This document shows positions 14,501-24,980 of a stretch of DNA of 64,000 nucleotides, piece by piece. The stretch is from the NCBI RefSeq assembly GCF_015832195.1, contig NC_052027.1, positions 7,064,149 to 7,128,148 on the forward strand, read 5' to 3'. Within the stretch, counting starts at the first letter, position 1. Every line of letters starts with the position of its first letter. The DNA comes from Motacilla alba alba (Eukaryota; Chordata; Aves; Passeriformes; Motacillidae). Position numbers and translations under genes: made by a program. A model generated the notes under the pieces. It had not been told where the DNA came from and made no database searches. It saw nothing but the letters and a program-made list of their open reading frames with translations.

Positions 14501-15059
14501 GAGTGACATGCACACATGGGAAGCACTCTGTGAAGGGAAAGTGCTCCTGAACTTAATGTCTTTAAAGCCTGGCTGGCCAACACAGGCACAGGGACTCAAC
14601 CACAGCCAAGGCTACACCACATTGCAGCACTGGATGGCAGGGACCACCAACCCAGCTTGCAAAGGCAATGTTGTACTTAGTGTGCACAACATCTGCCCTG
14701 GGCTGGGGCTGGGACAGGAACAAGGCACCTCTCCCAGCCAGGGAGCCCAGCCCCATTCCCAGCTCTCCCAGCATCACCACCAGGCATCACTGTCCCTTGG
14801 CAACATTCCCTGATGGCTCCTGGAACTGCTGCCTCGCCTAATTTGTGCCTTTGTACTTCCCATTAGCTTCAGCTCCTTTCCCAGCACTACTCCGTGGACC
14901 CGGGCTCCTGAGGAGAGTGTTCCTGCTCTGGTGACAGAGCAGAACTGAGAGGCTGGAGCACTCCTCTGACCAGAAAATGCTCTGACAGCTGGGTCCCTGC
15001 AGCGTGGCACAGTCAGGGGGCTGCAACCAAACCCTCCCTGGGTCAGCACTGACGGAAAA

Positions 15060-15200
15060 TGATTATTACAGGAAAGGCTCTTGTCCTTCAATCACGCTGT
15101 ATTATTTATGACCTAATGATTGCCCATTGACTAGCAGGGATTATACATTCCTGAAGATGTTTCTGGGTGAATGAAAGGGCATTAACCTCATTATTATCAC
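15060..15200. promoter_or_regulatory. Candidate conserved non-coding element
   Basis: The block contains AATGATTATTACAGG, CAATCACGCTGTATTATTT, ATGACCTAATGATTGCCC and CATTATTATCACGTCC. Repeated TAAT/ATTA cores are mixed with CpG-containing words in a non-repetitive, non-coding stretch. Confidence 0.27.
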
Positions 15201-16325
15201 GTCCATGCTCATCAGAGGCCATTAGTAGCTCCTCTCAGCTCCTTAGGCTCCAGTGTAACTATCTGGTGTCATCTGCTGCCTGTCACCTGCTGTCCTACAT
15301 GCCTGCCCTGGCTCTGTCTCCAAACATGGGGCCTATTGCCTCATCTCAAACCAGTTTTGGATGGAAAAATCCACTGGAGCTGGCTTTGACCTCAGCACCC
15401 ACCTCTGTGCAAAAGGCTGGAATAAGAATTTGCTCCTGGCTAAATATCAGCCCACATGGTAAAAATAATTTATTTTTTAATAATTAAGATGATGGGCTAT
15501 AAATGAAGGTTTGCTTTGCTGAGCTCTGGGAATTCACAGGGAACATTTTGAGCAAGAAACATTTTTAAAATTAAAACCTCCCTCTCCTCTTCTTTTCTGC
15601 CACTCCTCTTATACTCTGTCCCCAGAGATGATATTGCTCTCCTTCCCACACTTAAATCATAAAAAGCAACACCTGAATGCAACATACTTAGGAAATGCTA
15701 ACAACACTGTCCTTATCTCACTAGCTCTGAAACACTTCATCTGGACAGGTTAAGTTGTCCTGTTCCCCTGCATCCTCCTGTTCCTGTGCTGCTTCACACC
15801 TCTTGCCTGTCTTCTTTTTATTCACACCCCTTAATTCGTGTTCCATGAAATCTGTACCTATACCTGCTTCCAAACACAAAAAGTTTTCAAAAATCAGGTT
15901 CTTGACTGAATGTTCTCCATTTCCTTCATGGTTCAAAATATTTAATTCTGAGACAACCAGTCATCCTTCCCTTTCTCTCAGCTGCCAGCAGCTGCTGCAA
16001 ATTTTCTGTGCCACTTCTCAATGTACTTCAAATCCTCCCAGACCCCAGAAAAGAAACAGACACTAGTACAAAACCAATAATGCATCAATATGTTTTCCGC
16101 TGTTGCAATCTTTACATCTGCTCTACTGGAGATGAATATCCAGCTTTTTTTAATCTATAGACTCTGGCCTGTGGAATAAAGCCAGGACCACTAAAATAAG
16201 GAAGCAGAGAAAACACAAGCAGAATGGAAAAAGCAATTGAACATGCTATAAACTTAGAATCAGGTGAAAGCTAATTATGGCCATGCTCACTGAAAAGATA
16301 AGGACACAGTGAGGGAGATAGACTT

Positions 16326-16440
16326 ATTAATTATTTGTGTTATGGTAGCACTTAGAAGCCCCAATCCTTTATCTGGGACTAGCTGTACTATACACTGCGA
16401 ACACTTAGATGTATCTTGGGTAGTGGTACAGAGTTTAAAG
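16326..16440 (+). repeat. Ancient dispersed repeat (amniote/sauropsid type, family name uncertain)
   Basis: The segment TTATTTGTGTTATGGTAGCA followed by CTTAGAAGCCCCAATC, then TCTGGGACTAGCTGT and ACACTGCGAACAC, matches my recollection of a very old interspersed repeat common in reptile and bird genomes. In its consensus these words read as tag-cacctagaggcccc, a gatcaggg core and a gtacaaacac end. I cannot name the family safely. It is heavily diverged and lies inside the SYNPR intron in antisense orientation. Confidence 0.5.
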
Positions 16441-19400
16441 GAAAATGTGCAAATGGTCTCTTCCTTCACCTTCAGCAGCTTCTGGTTTGTTAATGCTTTT
16501 AAAGGAACCTGAGCCCACCATCAGACTCATTCTGAGCAGCTCACAGGATGGTCTCATCTGTCAAATAACAAATAATTCAGCATGAAGGCAGCCTGCACTC
16601 TGGGCTGAACGGGGCAAACCCCAGGAAACCCCCCAAAGTGGGCACGAGCTGCATTCACTGCCATCCACATCCCCTGCAACGGGGGACAGAACGTTCACTG
16701 TTGCCAACAGAGACGTTTCATCCTCATTGACTCTGTGCAACTTTGATTGCTTTTCTAATTAAGATACATTTTATGGTAATCTACCAAGCCCCTTAGACTA
16801 AATCACTCACTTAATCTGTTGTTAGTGCCCATATGTTTACAGCTTTCCAGCCTGCTGCAGCATATTTGCTTTGCCACGGCGCCGGGGAGTTTCGGTGACA
16901 GATGAGGCACTGCACAGCCCTTCAGGTGGCACAGGGCTCTGCCACCCACCCAGCCTGTGCACGGACAGATGGACAGACAGCCCTGACACACACACAGCAC
17001 TTTGGAAAAGAGAGAAGAGGGAAGGCACAGCACTGCAGATACCCCATGCTGATCACCTGTCTCTGTCTCTACAGATAAGCTCAGCACATCTTTCTCGTTT
17101 TCTTTTCTTTCCTTGCCTTTTTTTTCCCCTCCAAAATAAGAGATGGCACACGACAGGGGAGGACTGCTGAAGAGTTTCACAGTACTGTCACGTCTCTGGC
17201 CTCAGAGCTCAGCTACCAAAGAGTTTCACTGCAGGTGCAAGGGCTCTTTGCAACCTTTTGGTCACATCTGCAAACTAAGGACAGGCAGAGCCAGACCCTC
17301 CATCTGCACTGGACACTGAAGGAAATAAAGGCTGAGCAAACTCCAGGGTTCCACAGGGGGGTGTGTCCCCAGCCCCAACCTTGCCTGCAGCCCAGACACA
17401 CCCATGGGCCCTTCCAGCTCCTTCAGGGCTGGCACTGTGCCACCAGAGGCAGAGCGAGGAGCTCTGTGTCCCCTGGGCTCCCCAGCAATCCTGCCTCCTG
17501 TGCAGACACGGCTGCAGCGCTGGCAGGCAGCAGCTCCATCTCTCATCTCACAGCAGGCTGCCTGCTCTGGCTCTGGATGAGGGAGCAGGGATGCACTGAA
17601 CAGAAACCTGGCCCTTCCCTGCTCCCAGTCCATGGCACAGCTCAAATGCCTGCATCCCACAGTGGTACCCCAAGCTCAGGAGGGACCCAGAGACCCCAGC
17701 TCTGCTCAGACCAGCTGGGCTGAGTCTCCAGCCCACCATGCACAAATGAGTCAAATTCACAATGTTTGAAATTACTTGTGCTCAGCTTGCTGAGGAAAAG
17801 AGGGCCCACAAGCAAAATCAGGAAAAACCAAACTCCAGGTTAGGCTGTCATCAATCATCCTATGTTCATGGAAAAATTCCCTGGGAAAAAATGCTCATGT
17901 AATTCTACAGGAACTCTTAATCAAGAGTAACATGAAGAATAAAGTACCACCTGCAATCACCAGCACTGACAGGCAGCTGCCACCCAATATCAATACAAAT
18001 ACCTTTCCCCCTGTACAGTTTCTATTGATCTGAACAGGATCAACAGAGGTGAGGAAAGTACTCATTACATCCAAGGACTTGGCTAAAAAGAGTATCAGAC
18101 ATTCAGAAGGAGCCAGATATTTAAGAAATCAATTTTTTAAAGGGTTTGTGGAATTTCTCTAGGAATTGTTTGAGCTGCTAGAGGAGCAGCCAGAAAGACA
18201 GGTCTGAAAGGAAATAAAGCTCCTGTGATCCAAACACCCCTAAAATAATGTTTCAAACCCTGACACACCTCCTAGCAGGGGACAGTGATGTCTCCATCCC
18301 ACTGGCACAAATCTCACATTTTCAGTCCCAAGGCTTGCAAAGCACCATGCTGTGAACCTGTCCCTGCAGTTGCATCAAGCCTAGTTTGTACATCAGCCTG
18401 AAGTCATCTTGCAGAGTGGTATCACACTCCTGGGGAGGTGATGGAGGCTGCTCCAAGGTCTGAGAGCTGAGGGGTGCTTTTGGTACTGGGCTGGGGAGCA
18501 GCTGCCCCCAGACCTGCTACCACCAAGTAGCTGGAGATGAAGGATCACCACACATTGCAGCACAAGGATGGGCAAAAGGACAGAGACAAAACCCCATGGA
18601 CACTGAAGATTTCTGTATGTATGACATGATGAGCAGGGCAAGCTCTCCTGTCCCCCTGAGTTTGTGTCAGCCATACCCTGTAGAGATGCAGGGCTGATGG
18701 GATCATTTCTGCTCAGCCAAAAGCTCCTCTGCCAAGAAAAAGTCTTGCAGCAAAATACTTAACCACATTTCCACTTTATGCCTTAAGTCCCTTGGCTGCT
18801 GGCAACCTGCCCTCAGGGACAGGGATGAGACTTGCCCCTGCCTGCAGTCCAACCAGCCATTTCAAGCCACTTTTCCTGCTTCAAAGCTATTAGGATGAGA
18901 TCAACTGCCTTCCTTAATAAACCACAACCTGGCTTCAGGACAGTCTGGCACCCCTGCTATGATGAGTTACATGGCACAGAAAAACCAGGCCTTTAGTTTT
19001 GCAGGGTAGGAGCAGGAGCTGTGCTTTTCAGGCCCCTCTCCTCCTGGGTCACCCAAACACGTTCCCTGCTCACCTCAAGGACTGCACTGAGCCAGATACC
19101 AGGGCTGAGCAAAGCTAGAAATGCCCAACGCTGTCCTCAGGCAAGCAGGATCATGCTTAGAAAGCGTGTGAGATGTGCACTGCTCAGACACCCACACCCT
19201 CCACACCTGAGGAGCTAAAGGACTGCGAAAAAGACAATTATTGTTACGCTCCTTGTTCTCTGACATGGTGGCACATTTCATGCACCACGTTTTCTGTGCC
19301 AAGCACCCGCATTCAAGCTATGCAGCCTCTAAATATATGTATGGTCCTTATGAAACAGCAATCACAAAAACACCAGAAAGCCTCTGAACTGAGTGCCTAT

Positions 19401-19596
19401 TAACTACATGTTCAGGAACAAAGCACATGGGCTCGCCTGTGGAGTGCCCTGGCTGCCTGTGGGATGCTGGGCACCAGCATCAGCTCAGCCAGGGCACAGT
19501 CCCAGCAGAGCCCACGAGCCACTGCTGGGGAGCACACCACCAAATATTCCCAACAGCTGCTCTTCAAACAGGTGAGAAGGCACATGAACTATTACT

Positions 19597-19632
19597 TAAA
19601 AAAAAAAAAAGAAAAAAAAAAAGGAGGGGGGA
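19597..19632. repeat. A-rich low-complexity tract
   Basis: Two long A-runs separated by one G and followed by a G-rich run (AAGGAGGGGGG). It could be a decayed poly-A tail, but no retrocopy body is recognisable next to it. Confidence 0.8.
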
Positions 19633-20279
19633 TGGATAATTAAAGCTGTCCAAAAGCAGCTTAAAATGACTAAGCAGTTATTGCCAATCTGAAATTTCTC
19701 TCTGATTTTAGAAGAGTTTAGCTTGGGCTTACACAACATCCTTACCTTCTCCTGTGGGTTTAATAAACTCAGTTACAGCCTTCTAACATCTTATTAAAGT
19801 ACACTTTATATATCTATTAGCATACTCTGGTATCATGAGAGTAGCAGACTATTCTAGGTTTAATCTGTTGATTTTCTGAGCAGATACATACTCAAACGTT
19901 CTCATAGCAGCTCCAACTTGTTCTACAGCTGGAGTTCTTAAAGACTTCTGGAGCACCAAAGCTATTGATTCCCATGGATACGGTTCAAGTATGAGAGAAT
20001 TAAAGTGTCAATAAATTAATCAGTATAATGCTGCAAACTCAAGTATTAGGTAGTCTGAAAGAATTAAAGCTATACATCTTGTTTTCCTCAGCCTGTTACA
20101 GTCCCTGACTTGTGCTGCCTGGGAAGCTCACCAGGAGCTGTGATGGGAAGAGAGAAATAACTGCACCTCGCTGTTATTCACAGGTAACAAGGAGGTCTCC
20201 AAGTTAACCAAGAGGGCTGAGGCTGCTGAGCTGTAAAAGCCAAGGCAGGCAGCAGAAAGTCAGAGCAACAGTCTATTGA

Positions 20280-20560
20280 CCTGTACTAATGATGTTACAC
20301 TCTGAAAAGCAAGCTATTTTCTTAATTAAAGATTTTCTTTATTTCGTTCACGTATTTTGATGAGGAGCATGTTGCTGCCAAGCTGTCATACTTTAGATTG
20401 ATCTAAGGTAATAGGCAGTCAGATTTCATACTTCAGCTTAATCAATATTAAATAGCTCTTACTGATTTTTTTTTCGATCAAATATTGCAGCATTATTTTG
20501 GAGGCATCTTTGATTTAAAATGCCAGAAGGAACACAATAAATAAGAATTCTTTTTCCTTT
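20280..20560. promoter_or_regulatory. Candidate intronic element just downstream of the short-isoform first exon
   Basis: This non-coding block lies within 0.6 kb of the MCMVIFAP exon. It contains CTTAATTAAAG, TTTCGTTCACGTATTTTGATG, the inverted repeat TTAGATTGATCTAA at about 20393-20406, GCTTAATCAATATTAAATAG and TTTTTTCGATCAAATATTG. The dense TAAT-type words, retained CpGs and promoter-proximal position fit an intronic enhancer. This is inferred; no comparison was possible. Confidence 0.33.
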
Positions 20561-20818
20561 TAATCATCATTCTTCATGTTTCTGCAGTAAAATGAAGTGC
20601 AAAACAAGTTTTCAAAGCAGGCATCCCTCTCTGCAAAGCCAAACACAAACTGAAAATATTTCAACATATCTAAAAATCACAGAACAATTTGGCTCAGCAT
20701 GAGACTACAAAGAAGCCAAGCCTAAACACAATTTTGTGGGCTTCACAATTCCTGAAATACCCCACTTCTCCCCCAGCCAGTACAGTTACACAAATAAATA
20801 GAGATGCATATAACTTAC

Positions 20819-20842
20819 CGGAGCAAAAATCACCATACACAT
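20819..20842 (-). CDS. SYNPR: Synaptoporin, first coding exon of the short isoform (MCMVIFAP)
   Basis: Read on the minus strand from the ATG at 20842, eight codons give MCMVIFAP and end exactly at a textbook donor, CCG/GTAAGT. This peptide is the N-terminus of the short synaptoporin isoform known from mammals. It enters the next exon (6954-7078) in phase 0 to make [20 protein letters not shown], the first transmembrane helix. The translated product then lacks the long cytoplasmic N-terminus found in synaptophysin. A second in-frame ATG lies two codons downstream of the first. The upstream edge of the exon is not certain: a first exon with a promoter near 21.0 kb, or an internal exon using the acceptor-like TTTATTTCAG ending at 20876, are both possible. 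Confidence 0.95.
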
Positions 20843-20901
20843 TTACAAAAGGATTTATAATCCAACTTGCGTCTCCTGAAATAAAGCAAGGTTTGTCTCA
20901 T
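20830..20901 (-). promoter_or_regulatory. Upstream ORF overlapping the SYNPR start codon
   Basis: An ATG at 20901, 59 bases upstream of the SYNPR ATG, opens a 23-codon frame that is out of frame with SYNPR. It begins MRQTLLYF, runs past the main start and stops at TGA 20832-20830, overlapping the coding sequence by 13 bases. Another ATG at 20976 is in the same frame with no intervening stop, so the uORF would be 48 codons if transcription starts farther upstream. Overlapping uORFs usually reduce initiation at the main start. The uORF exists only if transcripts include this leader; splicing to the acceptor-like site at 20876 would remove both upstream ATGs. Confidence 0.45.
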
Positions 20902-20970
20902 ACTAAAAATAAAGGCTCCCAAAAGCTTCTCACAGGAGAGAGAGAGAGGGAGAGGAGGGAGGGAGCAAGC
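20843..20970 (-). other. SYNPR: Putative 5' leader of the short SYNPR transcript
   Basis: Sequence between the predicted transcription start and the MCMVIFAP start codon. It begins with a pyrimidine-rich strand (C/T tract opposite 20935-20965), passes GAGAAGCTTTTGGGAGCC, and contains TTTATTTCAG/GAGACG, a good-looking splice acceptor whose exon would start at 20875. The leader carries at least one upstream ATG. The start point is estimated from the TATA-like box only, so the 5' limit is approximate. Confidence 0.45.
20935..20965. repeat. GA-rich purine tract (CT-rich in the transcript)
   Basis: GAGAGAGAGAGGGAGAGGAG continues into GGAGGGAG on the plus strand. CT/GA tracts are frequent just at or after transcription starts in vertebrate neuronal genes. 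Here the tract sits where the TATA-like element predicts initiation on the minus strand. Confidence 0.85.
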
Positions 20971-21062
20971 GAGCATCAGCTCCTTGCCTCGCTTTTTATG
21001 AAGCAAATAAGGAGAGCAAGAAAATCAATGCTGAGAGAAAGTGAGATGATATACCAATCAGG
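20966..21062 (-). promoter_or_regulatory. SYNPR: Candidate core promoter for short SYNPR isoform
   Basis: On the minus strand an inverted CCAAT box (CTGATTGG, plus-strand CCAATCAG at 21055-21062) is followed about 55 bases later by a TATA-like CATAAAAAG (plus 20993-21001). A CG-containing GCGAGGCAAGG and then a CT-rich tract follow. The order and spacing suit a TATA promoter initiating near 20965-20972. The first coding exon of the short isoform lies about 130 bases downstream. There is no CpG island, in keeping with a restricted, neuron-specific promoter. It is a prediction; an internal-exon reading of the same region remains possible. Confidence 0.42.
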
Positions 21063-23885
21063 CAGCAGCCTCAGACTTGTTTGCAGAGGGATGGCAAAAT
21101 GCTCATATTATTAGACACTGACTACACACAGCCTGAGTGGAGAAACTGCTTCCCCTCTGCGAGGGGCTGATTGCTTGGTGGTGGTGCAGGTACCACCGTG
21201 GTGGGCTGGGAGATGCAGCCCCTTCCCACCCACTGCTAGTGCAGCATTGCTTTGGCCCTCGTGTGTGCTCCACAGAAACGAATCAGCCCACAGTTTTGGG
21301 GTAAAGTTGAAAAAAGCTTGGAGATCCTCCAAACTGTCACTGGAGCAGTGCTTCTTCATTGTGGGGTTTGGGAGCTGTTTGGACTCTGTTACATTTTGAG
21401 ATGCACCTCAGACAGCTGCCCTGCAGCTGCAGCAAGGAGCCCATGCAGAAAGGGGAAAAGACTTCTCAAGTCTCCCATACCTCCATGTGGGCTGAGCTCA
21501 CCCTGTGCTTGCACAGGACCAGACCTCCAAAGCGTCCTCCTGGAATCTGAGCTTTTGTCCCCTTTTGTGTATCAGAGAAAACCAGTGGGAAATCCATAGG
21601 CTGCCCTGCACCAAGAGGGAAAATTCTTGTGCTAGTAATCCACCCAAACAAAACCTTTGCCATGCCACATGTGTGTTGGGAGGAGGAGGATGTATCAGGG
21701 CATGAGCTCAGGCACCTGTTTGTGAGCCAGACGCATCAGTGGCAGCCAAACATCACTTCTTTGGGAAGGTGCCACATTTGCTCCCCCCAGCAGCTAAACA
21801 GAGACAGACCCCACATCCTGTCACAGCAAACCTCCTCACAAGAGGGGCTTCAGGCCAGTCCCACGTCTCCCTGCTCTGTGCTCAGGACATCAGCATGTGA
21901 AGAGCAGGAAGGGATCCATGGATCCCTTTTGGAAAGGTGTCAGCTCTGCACTTACCTGTGCCCCAACACCACTCAGTGTAACCAAGACTAAACCATACTG
22001 TGCTGTTTGTTGATCAGTGCTGAGCTGATCACTGTTTATCCTCTTTTCTAGCCACAGAATCAAACATTTACAAATACATGTGACATAAAGCAAATTTCCT
22101 TTTTATTAGGAGACAGAAGTTACATGCTGGTATACAGATACACCTGTGAGGTGACAGCAGTTCTCTGCACTGCAAAATTGGAGCACAATTGCTTTTCCCC
22201 AGTGGTTTGTGATTTACAGTAAATGCTGGAATTCACAGGGAAAATCCTGAAGACAAAAAAACAAAGGAGGCTGAATTCATCTGATAATAGAGTTTATCTG
22301 TGGGGGGCTGGCACTTCTAGCACAATCCAGGCACAGAGGAGGCTCTGACAACCCTTTATGAGCATAGTACTCCAGGCCCCTTTCCCACAAGCAGGAGCTG
22401 CACAGCCAGGCTGACAGATGTCACTGCTGTCGATGTGGCCCTGCACTTCCAGCAGACACAGCCTGATGCTGGCGGATGCTGTAATGAGGAGATGCTGTGA
22501 TGCCCAGAGAGTTCTTCAGGCTGAAGCACTGCTCTGCTGTGTGGTGCATTTTAACTTACACAAAAACGTTCACCAGCTACCTGCACACTGCCTGAGCCCC
22601 AGCCACGAAGATTAAACACCACAGTGACTCTGGTCTGCAGAACTGGGCAGCATTTGCCTCCCCCTGCACTGTGAGCAGCCCTTTGATGCCTTACAAATGC
22701 AGGCAGGAGCTGCAGGCTGCAGTCACGTTCACCTCCACGTGGTCAAAGGTGACCAAGGACCACACAAAACTTACCACCCACTGCATCAGCACAAAGAGTG
22801 ATGCTGGCTCTCCCACAGCCCTGGGAGCTTTTCTCCAGCCTGTGGGTGCACATGGGTGGAGGATGGCAGGAGGATACTCAGCTTGCCTCAGCTCCCCAGC
22901 TGCTGCAGCTCACTGCTCCTGGCCTTCTTCACTGCATTCAGTTCTCCAGCTGGCACTCAAATGTGCTGTATCTTGTGGTGAGCAGCCTCTTGCTGCAAGG
23001 TGTGAGAGTAAGTGAAATGCAAACACCTCTCATTTCCTTTTCCAGTAAGAAAATTTATTTTCCCTTCCCACAGCTAACAACTGCTTATTTAAATTCACTA
23101 AAGTCTTCTGAAAACTTCGAAAAACATACATTAAAAGAGTTTTGCTGAGCTGAGAGCTGCCATGTCTCAGCCCTCTAAAATATCTGTGCACCTGTGTGGG
23201 ATGTAGGGATGCAGCTTTAGCACAATGGGTTGCAGCAGATGAGGACCTGTCCTGGCACACACTTCTTCCAAACAACACTGTAACACAGACTCCACAGGAT
23301 ACAGAAACCAAGGGCTGCTTTTTTTCCCTAACTGGTAACGCACCATGAATGCTGTGGATCAGGTCTAACACTGCTGAAAGTGAACGTGCTGGTGTTTGCT
23401 GACAAGGCAAAACACTTGTCAGGCTGCAGCAGACCCTGCAGCACTGCAGCCTGGTCCTTTCTCCAGCTTTATCAGATTCCTTTTCAAAAATTCATCTGAA
23501 ATACTGGATGGGGCACACAGCATCACCGAGCACAAGAAGAGCTGCTGCCAACACCAGCACTGCTATGCCATGTCTCTGTGCTATATTTTTTACTTCTTTT
23601 ACTTTTTTACTTCAGAGCTTTTTACTTCAGATTTTTGAATTAGGAGTTTCAAAGCAAACTAAAAAAAATCCTGGGATTTAAGCCCCAAACTACTTTAGGT
23701 ACCACTGAAAAGCAATATACATCTAACAGATTTGCAGGAACTCTGTGCAAGGTTCCTGGCCAGGGTTGCTGAAAGGGATGCAGTGACACCAGCAACAGGA
23801 CAGACAGCAGCCTGGGGAGAGACCTGTCCCCAGATACAGCAGGACTCAGGGGAGCCATCTGCATGAGGACAGCTCAGACTGACAA

Positions 23886-24085
23886 AAGCTGGAAAAGACC
23901 CCTGAGATCCCTGAGCCCAACTTAATGCAGCACTGCCAAGTCCACCACTAAACCACATCCCAAAGCAGCACACACACATTGCTTGAACATTTCCAGGGAT
24001 AGAGGTTCCACCACCTCTCTGGGCTGCCTATTCCAATGTTTGGCTACCCTTTCAGTGAAGAAACTTTGACTAATATCTGGCTCCC
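23886..24085 (-). mobile_element. CR1 LINE 3'-region fragment
   Basis: The plus strand reads as antisense CR1: GGAAAAGACCCCTGAGATCC, CACTGCCAAGTCCACCACTA, CATTTCCAGGGATAGAGG, CACCTCTCTGGGCTGCC, ATTCCAATGTTTGG and GTGAAGAAACTTTGACTAAT. These follow the order of the CR1 3' untranslated region consensus in reverse complement. The element is old, 5'-truncated and non-coding. Confidence 0.85.
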
Positions 24086-24784
24086 CACCACTCTTTGCTG
24101 CCTCTTCCCACCATGTCCCAATACTCATGGAGTATCCAACATAGCAGAAGCCCAAAGGCACTAACTACCCTTAGAGACTCTCATTGCTCCACTGCTTTAT
24201 TCTTAACATGCTTGGTCACATTATCCCAGAACCCCTGCTCATGCCTGCTCCTGTGTGTGTGTGCAGAGTTACAGACACCTCTACAATCACACACTGCACT
24301 GTGGAGAAGGAATTTCATCAGTCATGGAGCACCCGAACTGGAGCTTTTCCACATCAAGAGTCCTCAGCTCTGCCCAAGGCTGGATGGCACCCTTGCCCAG
24401 CCCAGGTAAAGCCAGGAACAGGCAGCACCACCAAAGGTGCCTTGGACCACACTACTGCTTTGGTGGCCACTCCACATTTGGAAAAGTTAATTAATAATAT
24501 TAAAGTGTCCATCCCACCTGTGCTGCAGAGAAAGCATCAATCAAGGCTGTAGTGGTGTCCAAAAAAGCTGGAGCCTGACAGAGGGGCTGGAGCCCCAGCT
24601 GGGAGAGGATAGTCAGCCTACCTGGAGCTGCTGCTGTAAACAACACACCAGTACAGGGAATATTAAGATAGGCTGCCCGATTGCCAACAGAGATTTTCAC
24701 ATTTCCCTCTCAATCTTTATTTAAATTTGGAAAGACAGAAAATTAACAAAGTCTGAGATCTATAACTGGAAACCATTTGTTTTT

Positions 24785-24980
24785 CTTGTGGAAATGGAAC
24801 ATTTCCTAATGAACTTCCCCTCCCCCTGTGCCACTCAGATCCGGATGCAAATATTGCTGCGAGTTTATCAATCTGCGGCTTGTTTCACGCAGTTTGCAAT
24901 GCTAATGAGTAAACCAATTTTGACATATTATGTAAGCCAGTTTCTGAAACAGAGATTCTTGGCAGGCCAAATGTAAACAC
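24785..24980. promoter_or_regulatory. Candidate enhancer-like element with POU octamer
   Basis: This is the most enhancer-like block in the window. It contains a perfect octamer ATGCAAAT at 24845-24852, then TTGCTGCGAGTTTATCAATC, TTTCACGCAGTTTGCAATGC and TAATGAGTAAACCAATTTTG. These include POU, homeodomain, forkhead-type GTAAACC/AAACCAAT and C/EBP-type TTGCAAT words, with CpGs retained in a CpG-poor setting and no repeat or coding character. It lies about 4 kb upstream of the short-isoform promoter. Function is inferred from motif density alone. Confidence 0.42.

Noticed and set aside
17235..17723. 162-codon plus-strand and 132-codon minus-strand overlapping frames
   Set aside because: Both are GC-driven and lie inside a SYNPR intron; peptides are rich in Pro, Gln, Ser and Trp with no domain.
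20689..21114. 141-codon plus-strand frame over the SYNPR first exon and promoter
   Set aside because: It runs antisense through the real SYNPR exon and through the GA repeat, so it is a shadow.
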